The notes: generated by a model not told the origin, from the sequence alone. A stretch of DNA of 64,000 nt from Acipenser ruthenus (GCF_902713425.1 NC_081211.1:11998264-12062263); one strand, 5' to 3'. Counted from the first letter of the stretch, positions 46,785-60,514 are shown. A program made the numbers and translations.

Positions 46785-47318
46785 AAAACTTTACAATGCA
46801 TTAGTAAGACCTTACCTAGAATATTGTGATCAGTTCTGATCACCTCTCTACAAAAAGGATATTGCTGCTCTAGAAAGAGTGCAAAGAAGAGCAACCAGAA
46901 ATATCCCAGGTTTAAAAGGCATGTTGTATGCAGACAGGCTAAAAGAACTGAATCTATTCAGTCTTGAACAAAAAAGACTACGCGGCGATCTGATTCAGAC
47001 ATTCAACATCCTAAAAGGTAGAGACAATGTCGACCCAGGGGACTTCTTTTTTGACATGAAAAAAGAAACAAGGACCAGCGGTCACAAATGGAGATTACAT
47101 AAAGGGGCATTCAAAACAGAAAATAGGAGGCACTTTTTTACACAGAGAATTGTGAGGGTCTGGAACCAACTCCCCAGTAATGTTGAAGCTGACACCCTGG
47201 GATCCTTCAAGAAGCTGCTTGATGAGAGTCTGGGATCAATAAGCTACTAACTACCAAACGAGCAAGATGGGCTGAATGGCCTCCTCTCGTTTGGAAACTT
47301 TCTTATGTTCTTATGTTC
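46785..47318 (+). mobile_element. CR1-like LINE 3' fragment, unit 10
   Basis: Type B, 123-codon open tail. Confidence 0.85.
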
Positions 47319-47734
47319 CTATATCCTATTGTGCTTGTTAAGCCATAGCGTGAATCTTGAAAACGTCTTGTTTGTTTAACAAAGCCAGCAGTCACTTTAT
47401 TGATCACCCTGTGGATTAAACGCTATTGGAACACAGATGATTGTGTTGAAGATGTTAATAGACTTTCAATGTACGCGTTGTAGAGCTAAGCGTTTGTTGA
47501 GGCAGTTCAAGCGCTGCACATTCAGGCAGCCGGTTGCAGTCTTTACCTGTTTCCTAGATGTTTGCCATTTGGTCTTACTCTGGAAGGAGTAGAAAAAAAG
47601 CTAAACCATTTGTTGAGAACCGCATTTGGGAGAAAACTTAAGTGTTTCAAAATGCATTTGTAAAGTGCATTTGTCTATTAGGTTGTTTATGGTGTGACAA
47701 AAAGAATGCTATCTCGAAAACGCAGTCCTGTCAA

Positions 47735-47807
47735 GCCGAAATAGCTCAGTTGGGAGAGCGTTAGACTGAAGATCTAAAGGTCCCTGGTTCGATCCCGGGT
47801 TTCGGCA
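47735..47807 (+). tRNA. tRNA-Phe-GAA: tRNA-Phe-GAA (unit 10)
   Basis: Identical to the consensus; same TTCTG change downstream as unit 9. Confidence 0.97.
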
Positions 47808-47942
47808 AACACCAAGACATTCTGTTTTGTTTTGTATTATTTTGAACTAAAAACAGAGCACATTTTTTTCTTCATTGTAATTGGAGGAAATAACAACGTA
47901 TTAGTGCCATTTTCTAATGTGATTAAGAAATTCAAAAAGCAT

Positions 47943-47974
47943 CGTCCCTGGGTGGGCTTGAACCACCAACCTTC

Positions 47975-48010
<36 letters not shown>

Positions 48011-48016
48011 AGAGAC
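47943..48016 (-). tRNA. tRNA-Asn-GTT: tRNA-Asn-GTT (unit 10)
   Basis: Identical to the consensus. Confidence 0.96.
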
Positions 48017-48568
48017 CAACCTGCTCGACCTCTAAAGCATACGGGAGTGATTAGCAAGGCGAGATGCTGCAGAACCTGATCGAGGGAGCAGAACTCAGCC
48101 GAACCTGAAACCACATCTAAGAAGAATGCAACACGGGGCAGGAAAGTCTATGTAATCCATTATGGCAGCACAACATACGTCATTTTGTTAGATAACACAC
48201 TGGGGGTCCAACACAGCAGTGTGTGTAAATAGCTACAATGGAAACCAAATACTTACGGTTCAAATGGGAATCTTCATCAGATTTTAAGAACACATTTGAC
48301 ATACTTTACACTGCAAAGGAGGAAGGCAGGCAATGCAAATGAGGCGTGATCCATTGCTAAAAAAATACATTAAATCTCCCTTTGTGCTTCTCGGAAGACA
48401 TACGACGGAGGGCGCACTGCACTTTTTCAGTTTGGGGAATGTTACAAATTAGCAGACTGTGCTTTAAAATACATATAGGGCGGGCTTCTCTGTTACAAAG
48501 AATTATCACACTTTGTATTTCTCTCCATGATGCATTGGGACAAAATAAGTAGATTCATTAAAACTATT

Positions 48569-48606
48569 TGAAGAATGCGGGCATCGATCCCGCTACTTCT
48601 CGCTCC
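48569..48606 (-). pseudogene. tRNA-Ala 3' half relic (unit 10)
   Basis: B form with one further change in the former acceptor end. Confidence 0.83.
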
Positions 48607-48956
48607 TTGTATTGTGGCAGCGATTCTCATAGGCTACAATCGCTGCTTGATAAGAGCGATTCAGATTGTTCAATATTTTTTTTTTTTTATTGGCAATGTA
48701 GTTGCCATTTGCAAATTCAAAAATAAATTGAACAATCAAAAATGATAATACTTGCTTTTGTATCACACGACAATCTTAAGGTATGCTTTAACGGCTAGGC
48801 TGTCTCAAGTTAGTTTGTATTGTTAATACCATACCTCTGTTTGATCGCTATACAATCAATATGTTGTGTAGGCTAAATTGTATAAATAAACGCCCGGAAA
48901 CATTCAAATCCAAACACGTTAAAAGATGAAATAGTGTGGAATAGAAACAAAGAATT

Positions 48957-49028
48957 TGACCTCGACGTGATTTGAACACGTAACCTTCTGATCTGGAGTC
49001 AGAGGCGCTACCGTTGCGCCACGAAGTC
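48957..49028 (-). tRNA. tRNA-Trp-CCA: tRNA-Trp-CCA (unit 10)
   Basis: Type B consensus copy. Confidence 0.95.
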
Positions 49029-49648
49029 CTGGCAATTTTTGTACTTGTTATGGAATGCTAGAGTGCACAGCAAGCATGCCAAACGCATGGTAATGCCGAC
49101 GCTCATACTAGGAAAACATTCATTATCACTAGCGTCATGGGAAACAGCCGTCAATAGGTGTTCGTAGCCAGCAGGGCTATGAAGCTGTCGGAAGTGTGTT
49201 TGATTCTCAGCTTTAAAAGTAAAGAAAACATAAAACAGTGCGATTTGCATTTATAATGTTCATTAATTGAAACGTAGGCATAAACACAGTTGTACTGGCT
49301 GGGAATCGTTTCGGTTCAAATTCTTGGAAAGCAGCTATGCTGAGCAATATATCACCAACGGGGGAAAGCTGGCAGTACTGAGTGACACAGAAGAAGGATT
49401 CTCTCAGCGCGTCTCCTCTGAATGCGCACTGGCACAAAGAGGCTTTGCTCATCTAATGACGTGGCGGAATGCAATAATGTATTGGGTTAATTTATCAACA
49501 AAAGAAACATAAACAAAAGTGTATGTAATTATTTGTGAATAAACTGTCTTACTTATACGATGGGACCAGGAACTTACATCTGCAATTTAATGATCGGCCA
49601 ACCACAAAGAGACTTTGTCTTGACCAGTAATTTAAAAACATGCGGCAA

Positions 49649-49721
49649 TGGTTCTACTGGGGATAGCACCCAGGGCCTTCTGCGTGTAAAGCAGACGTGA
49701 TAATCACTACACTATGGAACC
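49649..49721 (-). pseudogene. tRNA-Val-TAC: tRNA-Val-TAC with altered T-loop (unit 10)
   Basis: Identical to the unit 1 Val copy. Confidence 0.8.
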
Positions 49722-50240
49722 TAGGCAGAACTGTGTCGGTGCTCCTACATTATTGTCTACATGCATCTCAAATAATTACAATGTCATTTATCAGACCCTT
49801 CGTTGTTGTCTTTAAAAATTAAACTTCCCAGACCGAACGCAGGCTAACATTAAATCAATGAATCTTAAATATTTTCTATAGCGCCCCATATGCGATTCAC
49901 AAAATCTACTTAAAAACAAGACAATATCTCATTGTAAGCCTGGTCGAACAAAAGAAGTCTTCAGTGTAATTTTCAACAAAGAGTGCTTTCCACGATTTAC
50001 GATGCTTTAGAGAGACGGAATATTGGAATTGGCAGCCGAGACTGGGGAATAAAACTGCCCGTGATCAAAGTGGGCAGAAAAGCTGCATATTTTCCATAAG
50101 GTATTTTTGAGGAAAGAAAAAGGTTTTCTCTGATTTGCAACGTTTCTATGGTTCGGCCCGGCCACTGCCGTGTGTCTGGTTAAAACGATGAGTTCAGTAT
50201 TTTTTTCTTCTGCTTGGTAATTCAGTCTTGAGGCAACTGT

Positions 50241-50312
50241 AGCAGAGTGGCGCAGCGGAAGCGTGCTGGGCCCATAACCCAGAGGTCGATGGATCGAAAC
50301 CATCCTCTGCTA
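50241..50312 (+). tRNA. tRNA-iMet-CAT: Initiator tRNA-Met-CAT (unit 10)
   Basis: Identical to the vertebrate consensus. Confidence 0.97.
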
Positions 50313-51360
50313 GCTTGTTTTTCTTCTGTTAGCAAAGTAGTTTTTCTAAAATATAAACTGAACTGATTTGCAAATTCAAAAAATAAATTCATTAACAAAA
50401 TAGAAAATATTTCGACTAGATGTATGTTTTCAATTTCTTCAAAAAGTAGTCTCAAGCTCGTTGATTCAGTCGCTTTAAAATCCACCTCTATGTCCCGCTG
50501 CAGCAGCGCTGTGTGCTGTGGCTCGAGCTTGTTTGACGAGACAGGCAATGCAAAAATGATAAAACTTGCTTTTGTATCACACGACAAACTTAACGTATGC
50601 TTTAACGGCTTGGCTGTCTCAAGTTAGTTTGTATTGTTAATGTAACACCTCGTTTTTGCCCAGTCGTTGTATCACATGAATTGAGCTTGCCAGTTGGGGG
50701 TGACGGTCTGCCAATACAAGTTAAGACTATATTTGCAAGGATCATTTCTAGAGTGAAACATGTTTTGAAGGGATTGGTCTCGGTATCCCCCAGGAGGAGC
50801 GGGAGTCTTTTCTTCTCAGCAACGAGCTGACAATGAGTGTTGTTTTTGGGCACCTGCTCGCTGCTACTGATGACCACTCCAATCTTCAGTCGGTGGATTG
50901 TTGAAGGAAGGGGACACATTCTGAGTGCGTATCTCATACTGGTAGAAACGCGGAAAAAAGAAACCATCAAGCCTAAAATTGTTCAGTTGTTTAAATCAAT
51001 AAGCACATTTCAAATGGATCATTGCTAATGTTAAAACAATTTAAGAACACTTTAAGTAGGGCTTGACTAATATAAAAATATAGGCATGTTATTTGCACTA
51101 CGCAGGAGTAGACTGAGCTTAAAAAATGGCATTACATCTGAAAATAACTTGTGTTTACCCCCACTTACAAGGAAAGCGTCAAACTTTGTATTCGTCCTCG
51201 TAACAGTGTTAGAAAATGTAAACAGCAGTTGGAGAATGCCGAAGTCGATCATCCTAGCATGTTAAACGATTGCATTTCTCATGTAAGCCACATCCAGTAA
51301 TAGATCGTTTGTACTGTTCTCAATGGTCCGCATCCCAGCCTGAGACCACGATCCAATTGT

Positions 51361-51894
51361 AAAACTTTACAATGCATTAGTAAGACCTTACCTAGAATAT
51401 TGTGATCAGTTCTGATCACCTCTCTACAAAAAGGATATTGCTGCTCTAGAAAGAGTGCAAAGAAGAGCAACCAGAAATATCCCAGGTTTAAAAGGCATGT
51501 TGTATGCAGACAGGCTAAAAGAACTGAATCTATTCAGTCTTGAACAAAAAAGACTACGCGGCGATCTGATTCAGACATTCAACATCCTAAAAGGTAGAGA
51601 CAATGTCGACCCAGGGGACTTCTTTTTTGACATGAAAAAAGAAACAAGGACCAGCGGTCACAAATGGAGATTACATAAAGGGGCATTCAAAACAGAAAAT
51701 AGGAGGCACTTTTTTACACAGAGAATTGTGAGGGTCTGGAACCAACTCCCCAGTAATGTTGAAGCTGACACCCTGGGATCCTTCAAGAAGCTGCTTGATG
51801 AGAGTCTGGGATCCAGAAGCTACTAACTACCAAACGAGCAAGATGGGCTGAATGGCCTCCTCTCGTTTGGAAACTTTCTTATGTTCTTATGTTC
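51361..51894 (+). mobile_element. CR1-like LINE 3' fragment, unit 11
   Basis: Type B, 123-codon open tail with the I to R change near the end. Confidence 0.85.
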
Positions 51895-52311
51895 CTATAT
51901 CCTATTGTGCTTGTTAAGCCATAGCGTGAATCTTGAAAACGTCTTGTTTGTTTAACAAAGCCAGCAGTCACTTTATTGATCACCCTGTGGATTAAACGCT
52001 ATTGGAACACAGATGATTGTGTTGAAGATGTTAATAGACTTTCAATGTACGCGTTGTAGAGCTAAGTGTTTGTTGAGGCAGTTCAAGTGCTGCACATTCA
52101 GGCAGCCGGTTGCAGTCTTTACCTGTTTCCTAGATGTTTGCCATTTGGTCTTACTCTGGAAGGAGTAGAAAAAAAAGCTAAACCATTTGTTGAGAACCGC
52201 ATTTGGGAGAAAACTTAAGTGTTTCAAAATGCATTTGTAAAGTGCATTTGTCTATTAGGTTGTTTATGGTGTGACAAAAAGAATGCTATCTCGAAAACGC
52301 AGTCCTGTCAA

Positions 52312-52384
52312 GCCGAAATAGCTCAGTTGGGAGAGCGTTAGACTGAAGATCTAAAGGTCCCTGGTTCGATCCCGGGTTTCGGCA
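52312..52384 (+). tRNA. tRNA-Phe-GAA: tRNA-Phe-GAA (unit 11)
   Basis: Identical to the consensus. Confidence 0.97.
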
Positions 52385-52519
52385 AACACCAAGACATTTT
52401 GTTTTGTTTTGTATTATTTTGAACTAAAAACAGAGCACATTTTTTTCTTCATTGTAATTGGAGGAAATAACAACGTATTAGTGCCATTTTCTAATGTGAT
52501 TAAGAAATTCAAAAAGCAT

Positions 52520-52551
52520 CGTCCCTGGGTGGGCTTGAACCACCAACCTTC

Positions 52552-52587
<36 letters not shown>

Positions 52588-52593
52588 AGAGAC
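52520..52593 (-). tRNA. tRNA-Asn-GTT: tRNA-Asn-GTT (unit 11)
   Basis: Identical to the consensus. Confidence 0.96.
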
Positions 52594-53144
52594 CAACCTG
52601 CTCGACCTCTAAAGCATACGGGAGTGATTAGCAAGGCGAGATGCTGCAGAACCTGATCGAGGGAGCAGAACTCAGCCGAACCTGAAACCACATCTAAGAA
52701 GAAAGCAACACGGGGCAGGAAAGTCTATGTAATCCATTATGGCAGCACAACATACGTCATTTTGTTAGATAACACACTGGGGGTCCAACACAGCAGTGTG
52801 TGTAAATAGCTACAATGGAAACCAAATACTTACGGTTCAAATGGGAATCTTCATCAGATTTTAAGAACACATTTGACATACTTTACACTGCAAAGGAGGA
52901 AGGCAGGCAATGCAAATGAGGCGTGATCCATTGCTAAAAAATACATTAAATCTCCCTTTGTGCTTCTCGGAAGACATACGACGGAGGGCGCACTGCACTT
53001 TTTCAGTTTGGGGAATGTTACAAATTAGCAGACTGTGCTTTAAAATACATATAGGGCGGGCTTCTCTGTTACAAAGAATTATCACACTTTGTATTTCTCT
53101 CCATGATGCATTGGGACAAAATACGTAGATTCATTAAAACTATT

Positions 53145-53182
53145 TGGAGAATGCGGGCATCGATCCCGCTACTTCTCGCTCC
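53145..53182 (-). pseudogene. tRNA-Ala 3' half relic (unit 11)
   Basis: B form. Confidence 0.85.
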
Positions 53183-53532
53183 TTGTATTGTGGCAGCGAT
53201 TCTCATAGGCTACAATCGCTGCTTGATAAGAGCGATTCAGATTGTTCAATATTTTTTTTTTTTTATTGGCAATGTAGTTGCCATTTGCAAATTCAAAAAT
53301 AAATTGAACAATCAAAAATGATAATACTTGCTTTTGTATCACACGACAATCTTAAGGTATGCTTTAACGGCTAGGCTGTCTCAAGTTAGTTTGTATTGTT
53401 AATACCATACCTCTGTTTGATCGCTATACAATCAATATGTTGTGTAGGCTAAATTGTATAAATAAACGCCCGGAAACATTCAAATCCAAACACGTTAAAA
53501 GATGAAATAGTGTGGAATAGAAACAAAGAATT

Positions 53533-53604
53533 TGACCTCGACGTGATTTGAACACGTAACCTTCTGATCTGGAGTCAGAGGCGCTACCGTTGCGCCACGA
53601 AGTC
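53533..53604 (-). tRNA. tRNA-Trp-CCA: tRNA-Trp-CCA (unit 11)
   Basis: Type B consensus copy. Confidence 0.95.
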
Positions 53605-54224
53605 CTGGCAATTTTTGTACTTGTTATGGAATGCTAGAGTGCACAGCAAGCATGCCAAACGCATGGTAATGCCGACGCTCATACTAGGAAAACATTCATT
53701 ATCACTAGCGTCATGGGAAACAGCCGTCAATAGGTGTTCGTAGCCAGCAGGGCTATGAAGCTGTCGGAAGTGTGTTTGATTCTCAGCTTTAAAAGTAAAG
53801 AAAACATAAAACAGTGCGATTTGCATTTATAATGTTCATTAATTGAAACGTAGGCATAAACACAGTTGTACTGGCTGGGAATCGTTTCGGTTCAAATTCT
53901 TGGAAAGCAGCTATGCTGAGCAATATATCACCAACGGGGGAAAGCTGGCAGTACTGAGTGACACAGAAGAAGGATTCTCTCAGCGCGTCTCCTCTGAATG
54001 CGCACTGGCACAAAGAGGCTTTGCTCATCTAATGACGTGGCGGAATGCAATAATGTATTGGGTTAATTTATCAACAAAAGAAACATAAACAAAAGTGTAT
54101 GTAATTATTTGTGAATAAACTGTCTTACTTATACGATGGGACCAGGAACTTACATCTGCAATTTAATGATCGGCCAACCACAAAGAGACTTTGTCTTGAC
54201 CAGTAATTTAAAAACATGCGGCAA

Positions 54225-54297
54225 TGGTTCTACTGGGGATAGCACCCAGGGCCTTCTGCGTGTAAAGCAGACGTGATAATCACTACACTATGGAACC
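54225..54297 (-). pseudogene. tRNA-Val-TAC: tRNA-Val-TAC with altered T-loop (unit 11)
   Basis: Identical to the unit 1 Val copy. Confidence 0.8.
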
Positions 54298-54816
54298 TAG
54301 GCAGAACTGTGTCGGTGCTCCTACATTATTGTCTACATGCATCTCAAATAATTACAATGTCATTTATCAGACCCTTCGGCGTTGTCTTTAAAAATTAAAC
54401 TTCCCAGACCGAACGCAGGCTAACATTAAATCAATGAATCTTAAATATTTTCTATAGCGCCCCATATGCGATTCACAAAATCTACTTAAAAACAAGACAA
54501 TATCTCATTGTAAGCCTGGTCGAACAAAAGAAGTCTTCAGTGTAATTTTCAACAAAGAGTGCTTTCCACGATTTACGATGCTTTAGAGAGACGGAATATT
54601 GGAATTGGCAGCCGAGACTGGGGAATAAAACTGCCCGTGATCAAAGTGGGCAGAAAAGCTGCATATTTTCCATAAGGTATTTTTGAGGAAAGAAAAAGGT
54701 TTTCTCTGATTTGCAACGTTTCTATGGTTCGGCCCGGCCACTGCCGTGTGTCTGGTTAAAACGATGAGTTCAGTATTTTTTTCTTCTGCTTGGTAATTCA
54801 GTCTTGAGGCAACTGT

Positions 54817-54888
54817 AGCAGAGTGGCGCAGCGGAAGCGTGCTGGGCCCATAACCCAGAGGTCGATGGATCGAAACCATCCTCTGCTA
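54817..54888 (+). tRNA. tRNA-iMet-CAT: Initiator tRNA-Met-CAT (unit 11)
   Basis: Identical to the vertebrate consensus. Confidence 0.97.
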
Positions 54889-55936
54889 GCTTGTTTTTCT
54901 TCTGTTAGCAAAGTAGTTTTTCTAAAATATAAACTGAACTGATTTGCAAATTCAAAAAATAAATTCATTAACAAAATAGAAAATATTTCGACTAGATGTA
55001 TGTTTTCAATTTCTTCAAATAGTAGTCTCAAGCTCGTTGATTCAGTCGCTTTAAAATCCACCTCTATGTCCCGCTGCAGCAGCGCTGTGTGCTGTGGCTC
55101 GAGCTTGTTTGACGAGACAGGCAATGCAAAAATGATAAAACTTGCTTTTGTATCACACGACAAACTTAACGTATGCTTTAACGGCTTGGCTGTCTCAAGT
55201 TAGTTTGTATTGTTAATGTAACACCTCGTTTTTGCCCAGTCGTTGTATCACATGAATTGAGCTTGCCAGTTGGGGGTGACGGTCTGCCAATACAAGTTAA
55301 GACTATATTTGCAAGGATCATTTCTAGAGTGAAACATGTTTTGAAGGGATTGGTCTCGGTATCCCCCAGGAGGAGCGGGAGTGTTTTCTTCTCAGCAACG
55401 AGCTGACAATGAGTGTTGTTTTTGGGCACCTGCTCGCTGCTACTGATGACCACTCCAATCTTCAGTCGGTGGATTGTTGAAGGAAGGGGACACATTCTGA
55501 GTGCGTATCTCATACTGGTAGAAACGCGGAAAAAAGAAACCATCAAGCCTAAAATTGTTCAGTTGTTTAAATCAATAAGCACATTTCAAATGGATCATTG
55601 CTAATGTTAAAACAATTTAAGAACACTTTAAGTAGGGCTTGACTAATATAAAAATATAGGCATGTTATTTGCACTACGCAGGACTAGATTGAGCTTAAAA
55701 AAAGGCATTACATCTGAAAATAACTTGTGTTTACCCCCACTTACAAGGAAAGCGTCAAACTTTGTATTCGTCCTCGTAACAGTGTTAGAAAATGTAAACA
55801 GCAGTTGGAGAATGCCGAAGTCGATCATCCTAGCATGTTAAACGAGGGCATTTCTCATGTAAGCCACATCCAGTAATAGATCGTTTGTACTGTTCTCAAT
55901 GGTCCGCATCCCAGCCTGAGACCACGATCCAATTGT

Positions 55937-56470
55937 AAAACTTTACAATGCATTAGTAAGACCTTACCTAGAATATTGTGATCAGTTCTGATCACCTCTC
56001 TACAAAAAGGATATTGCTGCTCTAGAAAGAGTGCAAAGAAGAGCAACCAGAAATATCCCAGGTTTAAAAGGCATGTTGTATGCAGACAGGCTAAAAGAAC
56101 TGAATCTATTCAGTCTTGAACAAAAAAGACTACGCGGCGATCTGATTCAGACATTCAACATCCTAAAAGGTAGAGACAATGTCGACCCAGGGGACTTCTT
56201 TTTTGACATGAAAAAAGAAACAAGGACCAGCGGTCACAAATGGAGATTACATAAAGGGGCATTCAAAACAGAAAATAGGAGGCACTTTTTTACACAGAGA
56301 ATTGTGAGGGTCTGGAACCAACTCCCCAGTAATGTTGAAGCTGACACCCTGGGATCCTTCAAGAAGCTGCTTGATGAGAGTCTGGGATCAAGAAGCTACT
56401 AACTACCAAACGAGCAAGATGGGCTGAATGGCCTCCTCTCGTTTGGAAACTTTCTTATGTTCTTATGTTC
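55937..56470 (+). mobile_element. CR1-like LINE 3' fragment, unit 12
   Basis: Type B, 123-codon open tail with the I to R change near the end. Confidence 0.85.
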
Positions 56471-56887
56471 CTATATCCTATTGTGCTTGTTAAGCCATAG
56501 CGTGAATCTTGAAAACGTCTTGTTTGTTTAACAAAGCCAGCAGTCACTTTATTGATCACCCTGTGGATTAAACGCTATTGGAACACAGATGATTGTGTTG
56601 AAGATGTTAATAGACTTTCAATGTACGCGTTGTAGAGCTAAGCGTTTGTTGAGGCAGTTCAAGCGCTGCACATTCAGGCAGCCGGTTGCAGTCTTTACCT
56701 GTTTCCTAGATGTTTGCCATTTGGTCTTACTCTGGAAGGAGTAGAAAAAAAAGCTAAACCATTTGTTGAGAACCGCATTTGGGAGAAAACTTAAGTGTTT
56801 CAAAATGCATTTGTAAAGTGCATTTGTCTATTAGGTTGTTTATGGTGTGACAAAAAGAATGCTATCTCGAAAACGCAGTCCTGTCAA

Positions 56888-56960
56888 GCCGAAATAGCTC
56901 AGTTGGGAGAGCGTTAGACTGAAGATCTAAAGGTCCCTGGTTCGATCCCGGGTTTTGGCA
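56888..56960 (+). tRNA. tRNA-Phe-GAA: tRNA-Phe-GAA (unit 12)
   Basis: One change, C69 to T, gives a G-U pair in the acceptor stem. Likely functional. Confidence 0.93.
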
Positions 56961-57095
56961 AACACCAAGACATTTTGTTTTGTTTTGTATTATTTTGAAC
57001 TAAAAACAGAGCACATTTTTTTCTTCATTGTAATTGGAGGAAATAACAACGTATTAGTGCCATTTTCTAATGTGATTAAGAAATTCAAAAAGCAT

Positions 57096-57127
57096 CGTCC
57101 CTGGGTGGGCTTGAACCACCAACCTTC

Positions 57128-57163
<36 letters not shown>

Positions 57164-57169
57164 AGAGAC
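57096..57169 (-). tRNA. tRNA-Asn-GTT: tRNA-Asn-GTT (unit 12)
   Basis: Identical to the consensus. Confidence 0.96.
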
Positions 57170-57721
57170 CAACCTGCTCAACCTCTAAAGCATACGGGAG
57201 TGATTAGCAAGGCGAGATGCTGCAGAACCTGATCGAGGGAGCAGAACTCAGCCGAACCTGAAACCACATCTAAGAAGAAAGCAACACGGGGCAGGAAAGT
57301 CTATGTAATCCATTATGGCAGCACAACATACGTCATTTTGTTAGATAACACACTGGGGGTCCAACACAGCAGTGTGTGTAAATAGCTACAATGGAAACCA
57401 AATACTTACGGTTCAAATGGGAATCTTCATCAGATTTTAAGAACACATTTTACATACTTTACACTGCAAAGGAGGAAGGCAGGCAATGCAAATGAGGCGT
57501 GATCCATTGCTAAAAAAATACATTAAATCTCCCTTTGTGCTTCTCGGAAGACATACGACGGAGGGCGCACTGCACTTTTTCAGTTTGGGGAATGTTACAA
57601 ATTAGCAGACTGTGCTTTAAAATACATATAGGGCGGGCTTCTCTGTTACAAAGAATTATCACACTTTGTATTTCTCTCCATGATGCATTGGGACAAAATA
57701 CGTAGATTCATTAAAACTATT

Positions 57722-57759
57722 TGGAGAATGCGGGCATCGATCCCGCTACTTCTCGCTCC
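57722..57759 (-). pseudogene. tRNA-Ala 3' half relic (unit 12)
   Basis: B form. Confidence 0.85.
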
Positions 57760-58110
57760 TTGTATTGTGGCAGCGATTCTCATAGGCTACAATCGCTGCT
57801 TGATAAGAGCGATTCAGATTGTTCAATATTTTTTTTTTTTTTATTGGCAATGTAGTTGCCATTTGCAAATTCAAAAATAAATTGAACAATCAAAAATGAT
57901 AATACTTGCTTTTGTATCACACGACAATCTTAAGGTATGCTTTAACGGCTAGGCTGTCTCAAGTTAGTTTGTATTGTTAATACCATACCTCTGTTTGATC
58001 GCTATACAATCAATATGTTGTGTAGGCTAAATTGTATAAATAAACGCCCGGAAACATTCAAATCCAAACACGTTAAAAGATGAAATAGTGTGGAATAGAA
58101 ACAAAGAATT

Positions 58111-58182
58111 TGACCTCGACGTGATTTGAACACGTAACCTTCTGATCTGGAGTCAGAGGCGCTACCGTTGCGCCACGAAGTC
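58111..58182 (-). tRNA. tRNA-Trp-CCA: tRNA-Trp-CCA (unit 12)
   Basis: Type B consensus copy. Confidence 0.95.
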
Positions 58183-58802
58183 CTGGCAATTTTTGTACTT
58201 GTTATGGAATGCTAGAGTGCACAGCAAGCATGCCAAACGCATGGTAATGCCGACGCTCATACTAGGAAAACATTCATTATCACTAGCGTCATGGGAAACA
58301 GCCGTCAATAGGTGTTCGTAGCCAGCAGGGCTATGAAGCTGTCGGAAGTGTGTTTGATTCTCAGCTTTAAAAGTAAAGAAAACATAAAACAGTGCGATTT
58401 GCATTTATAATGTTCATTAATTGAAACGTAGGCATAAACACAGTTGTACTGGCTGGGAATCATTTCGGTTCAAATTCTTGGAAAGCAGCTATGCTGAGCA
58501 ATATATCACCAACGGGGGAAAGCTGGCAGTACTGAGTGACACAGAAGAAGGATTCTCTCAGCGCGTCTCCTCTGAATGCGCACTGGCACAAAGAGGCTTT
58601 GCTCATCTAATGACGTGGCGGAATGCAATAATGTATTGGGTTAATTTATCAACAAAAGAAACATAAACAAAAGTGTATGTAATTATTTGTGAATAAACTG
58701 TCTTACTTATACGATGGGACCAGGAACTTACATCCGCAATTTAATGATCGGCCAACCACAAAGAGACTTTGTCTTGACCAGTAATTTAAAAACATGCGGC
58801 AA

Positions 58803-58875
58803 TGGTTCTACTGGGGATAGCACCCAGGGCCTTCTGCGTGTAAAGCAGACGTGATAATCACTACACTATGGAACC
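58803..58875 (-). pseudogene. tRNA-Val-TAC: tRNA-Val-TAC with altered T-loop (unit 12)
   Basis: Identical to the unit 1 Val copy. Confidence 0.8.
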
Positions 58876-59394
58876 TAGGCAGAACTGTGTCGGTGCTCCT
58901 ACATTATTGTCTACATGCATCTCAAATAATTACAATGTCATTTATCAGACCCTTCGGCGTTGTCTTTAAAAATTAAACTTCCCAGACCGAACGCAGGCTA
59001 ACATTAAATCAATGAATCTTAAATATTTTCTATAGCGCCCCATATGCGATTCACAAAATCTACTTAAAAACAAGACAATATCTCATTGTAAGCCTGGTCG
59101 AACAAAAGAAGTCTTCAGTGTAATTTTCAACAAAGAGTGCTTTCCACGATTTACGATGCTTTAGAGAGACGGAATATTGGAATTGGCAGCCGAGACTGGG
59201 GAATAAAACTGCCCGTGATCAAAGTGGGCAGAAAAGCTGCATATTTTCCATAAGGTATTTTTGAGGAAAGAAAACGGTTCTCTCTGATTTGCAACGTTTC
59301 TATGGTTCGGCCCGGCCACTGCCGTGTGTCTGGTTAAAACGATGAGTTCAGTATTTTTTTCTTCTGCTTGGTAATTCAGTCTTGAGGCAACTGT

Positions 59395-59466
59395 AGCAGA
59401 GTGGCGCAGCGGAAGCGTGCTGGGCCCATAACCCAGAGGTCGATGGATCGAAACCATCCTCTGCTA
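59395..59466 (+). tRNA. tRNA-iMet-CAT: Initiator tRNA-Met-CAT (unit 12)
   Basis: Identical to the vertebrate consensus. Confidence 0.97.
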
Positions 59467-60514
59467 GCTTGTTTTTCTTCTGTTAGCAAAGTAGTTTTTC
59501 TAAAATATAAACTGAACTGATTTGCAAATTCAAAAAATAAATTCATTAACAAAATAGAAAATATTTCGACTACATGTATGTTTTCAATTTCTTCAAAAAG
59601 TAGTCTCAAGCTCGTTGATTCAGTCGCTTTAAAATCCACCTCTATGTCCCGCTGCAGCAGCGCTGTGTGCTGTGGCTCGAGCTTGTTTGACGAGACAGGC
59701 AATGCAAAAATGATAAAACTTGCTTTTGTATCACACGACAAACTTAACGTATGCTTTAACGGCTTGGCTGTCTCAAGTTAGTTTGTATTGTTAATGTAAC
59801 ACCTCGTTTTTGCCCAGTCGTTGTATCACATGAATTGAGCTTGCCAGTTGGGGGTGACGGTCTGCCAATACAAGTTAAGACTATATTTGCAAGGATCATT
59901 TCTAGAGTGAAACATGTTTTGAAGAGATTGGTCTCGGTATCCCCCAGGAGGAGCGGGAGTCTTTTCTTCTCAGCAACGAGCTGACAATGAGTGTTGTTTT
60001 TGGGCACCTGCTCGCTGCTACTGATGACCACTCCAATCTTCAGTCGGTGGATTGTTGAAGGAAGGGGACACATTCTGAGTGCGTATCTCATACTGGTAGA
60101 AACGCGGAAAAAAGAAACCATCAAGCCTAAAATTGTTCAGTTGTTTAAATCAATAAGCACATTTCAAATGGATCATTGCTAATGTTAAAACAATTTAAGA
60201 ACACTTTAAGTAGGGCTTGACTAATATAAAAATATAGGCATGTTATTTGCACTACGCAGGACTAGACTGAGCTTAAAAAATGGCATTACATCTGAAAATA
60301 ACTTGTGTTTACCCCCACTTACAAGGAAAGCGTCAAACTTTGTATTCGTCCTCGTAACAGTGTTAGAAAATGTAAACAGCAGTTGGAGAATGCCGAAGTC
60401 GATCATCCTAGCATGTTAAACGATTGCATTTCTCATGTAAGCCACATCCAGTAATAGATCGTTTGTACTGTTCTCAATGGTCCGCATCCCAGCCTGAGAC
60501 CACGATCCAATTGT

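Larger units (their letters stand above)
46554..51129. repeat. tDNA array unit 10 (type B)
   Basis: A 4576-bp unit. It shares ACATCTGCAA and GGTTTTCTCTG with unit 11. Confidence 0.95.
51130..55705. repeat. tDNA array unit 11 (type B)
   Basis: A 4576-bp unit. Its left edge (AAAAAATGGCATT and CGATTGCATTTC) matches unit 13, not unit 12. Confidence 0.95.
55706..60283. repeat. tDNA array unit 12 (type B)
   Basis: A 4578-bp unit. It shares CTACATGTATG after Met with unit 7 and CTGCTCAACCTC beside Asn with unit 13 (and unit 2). Confidence 0.95.
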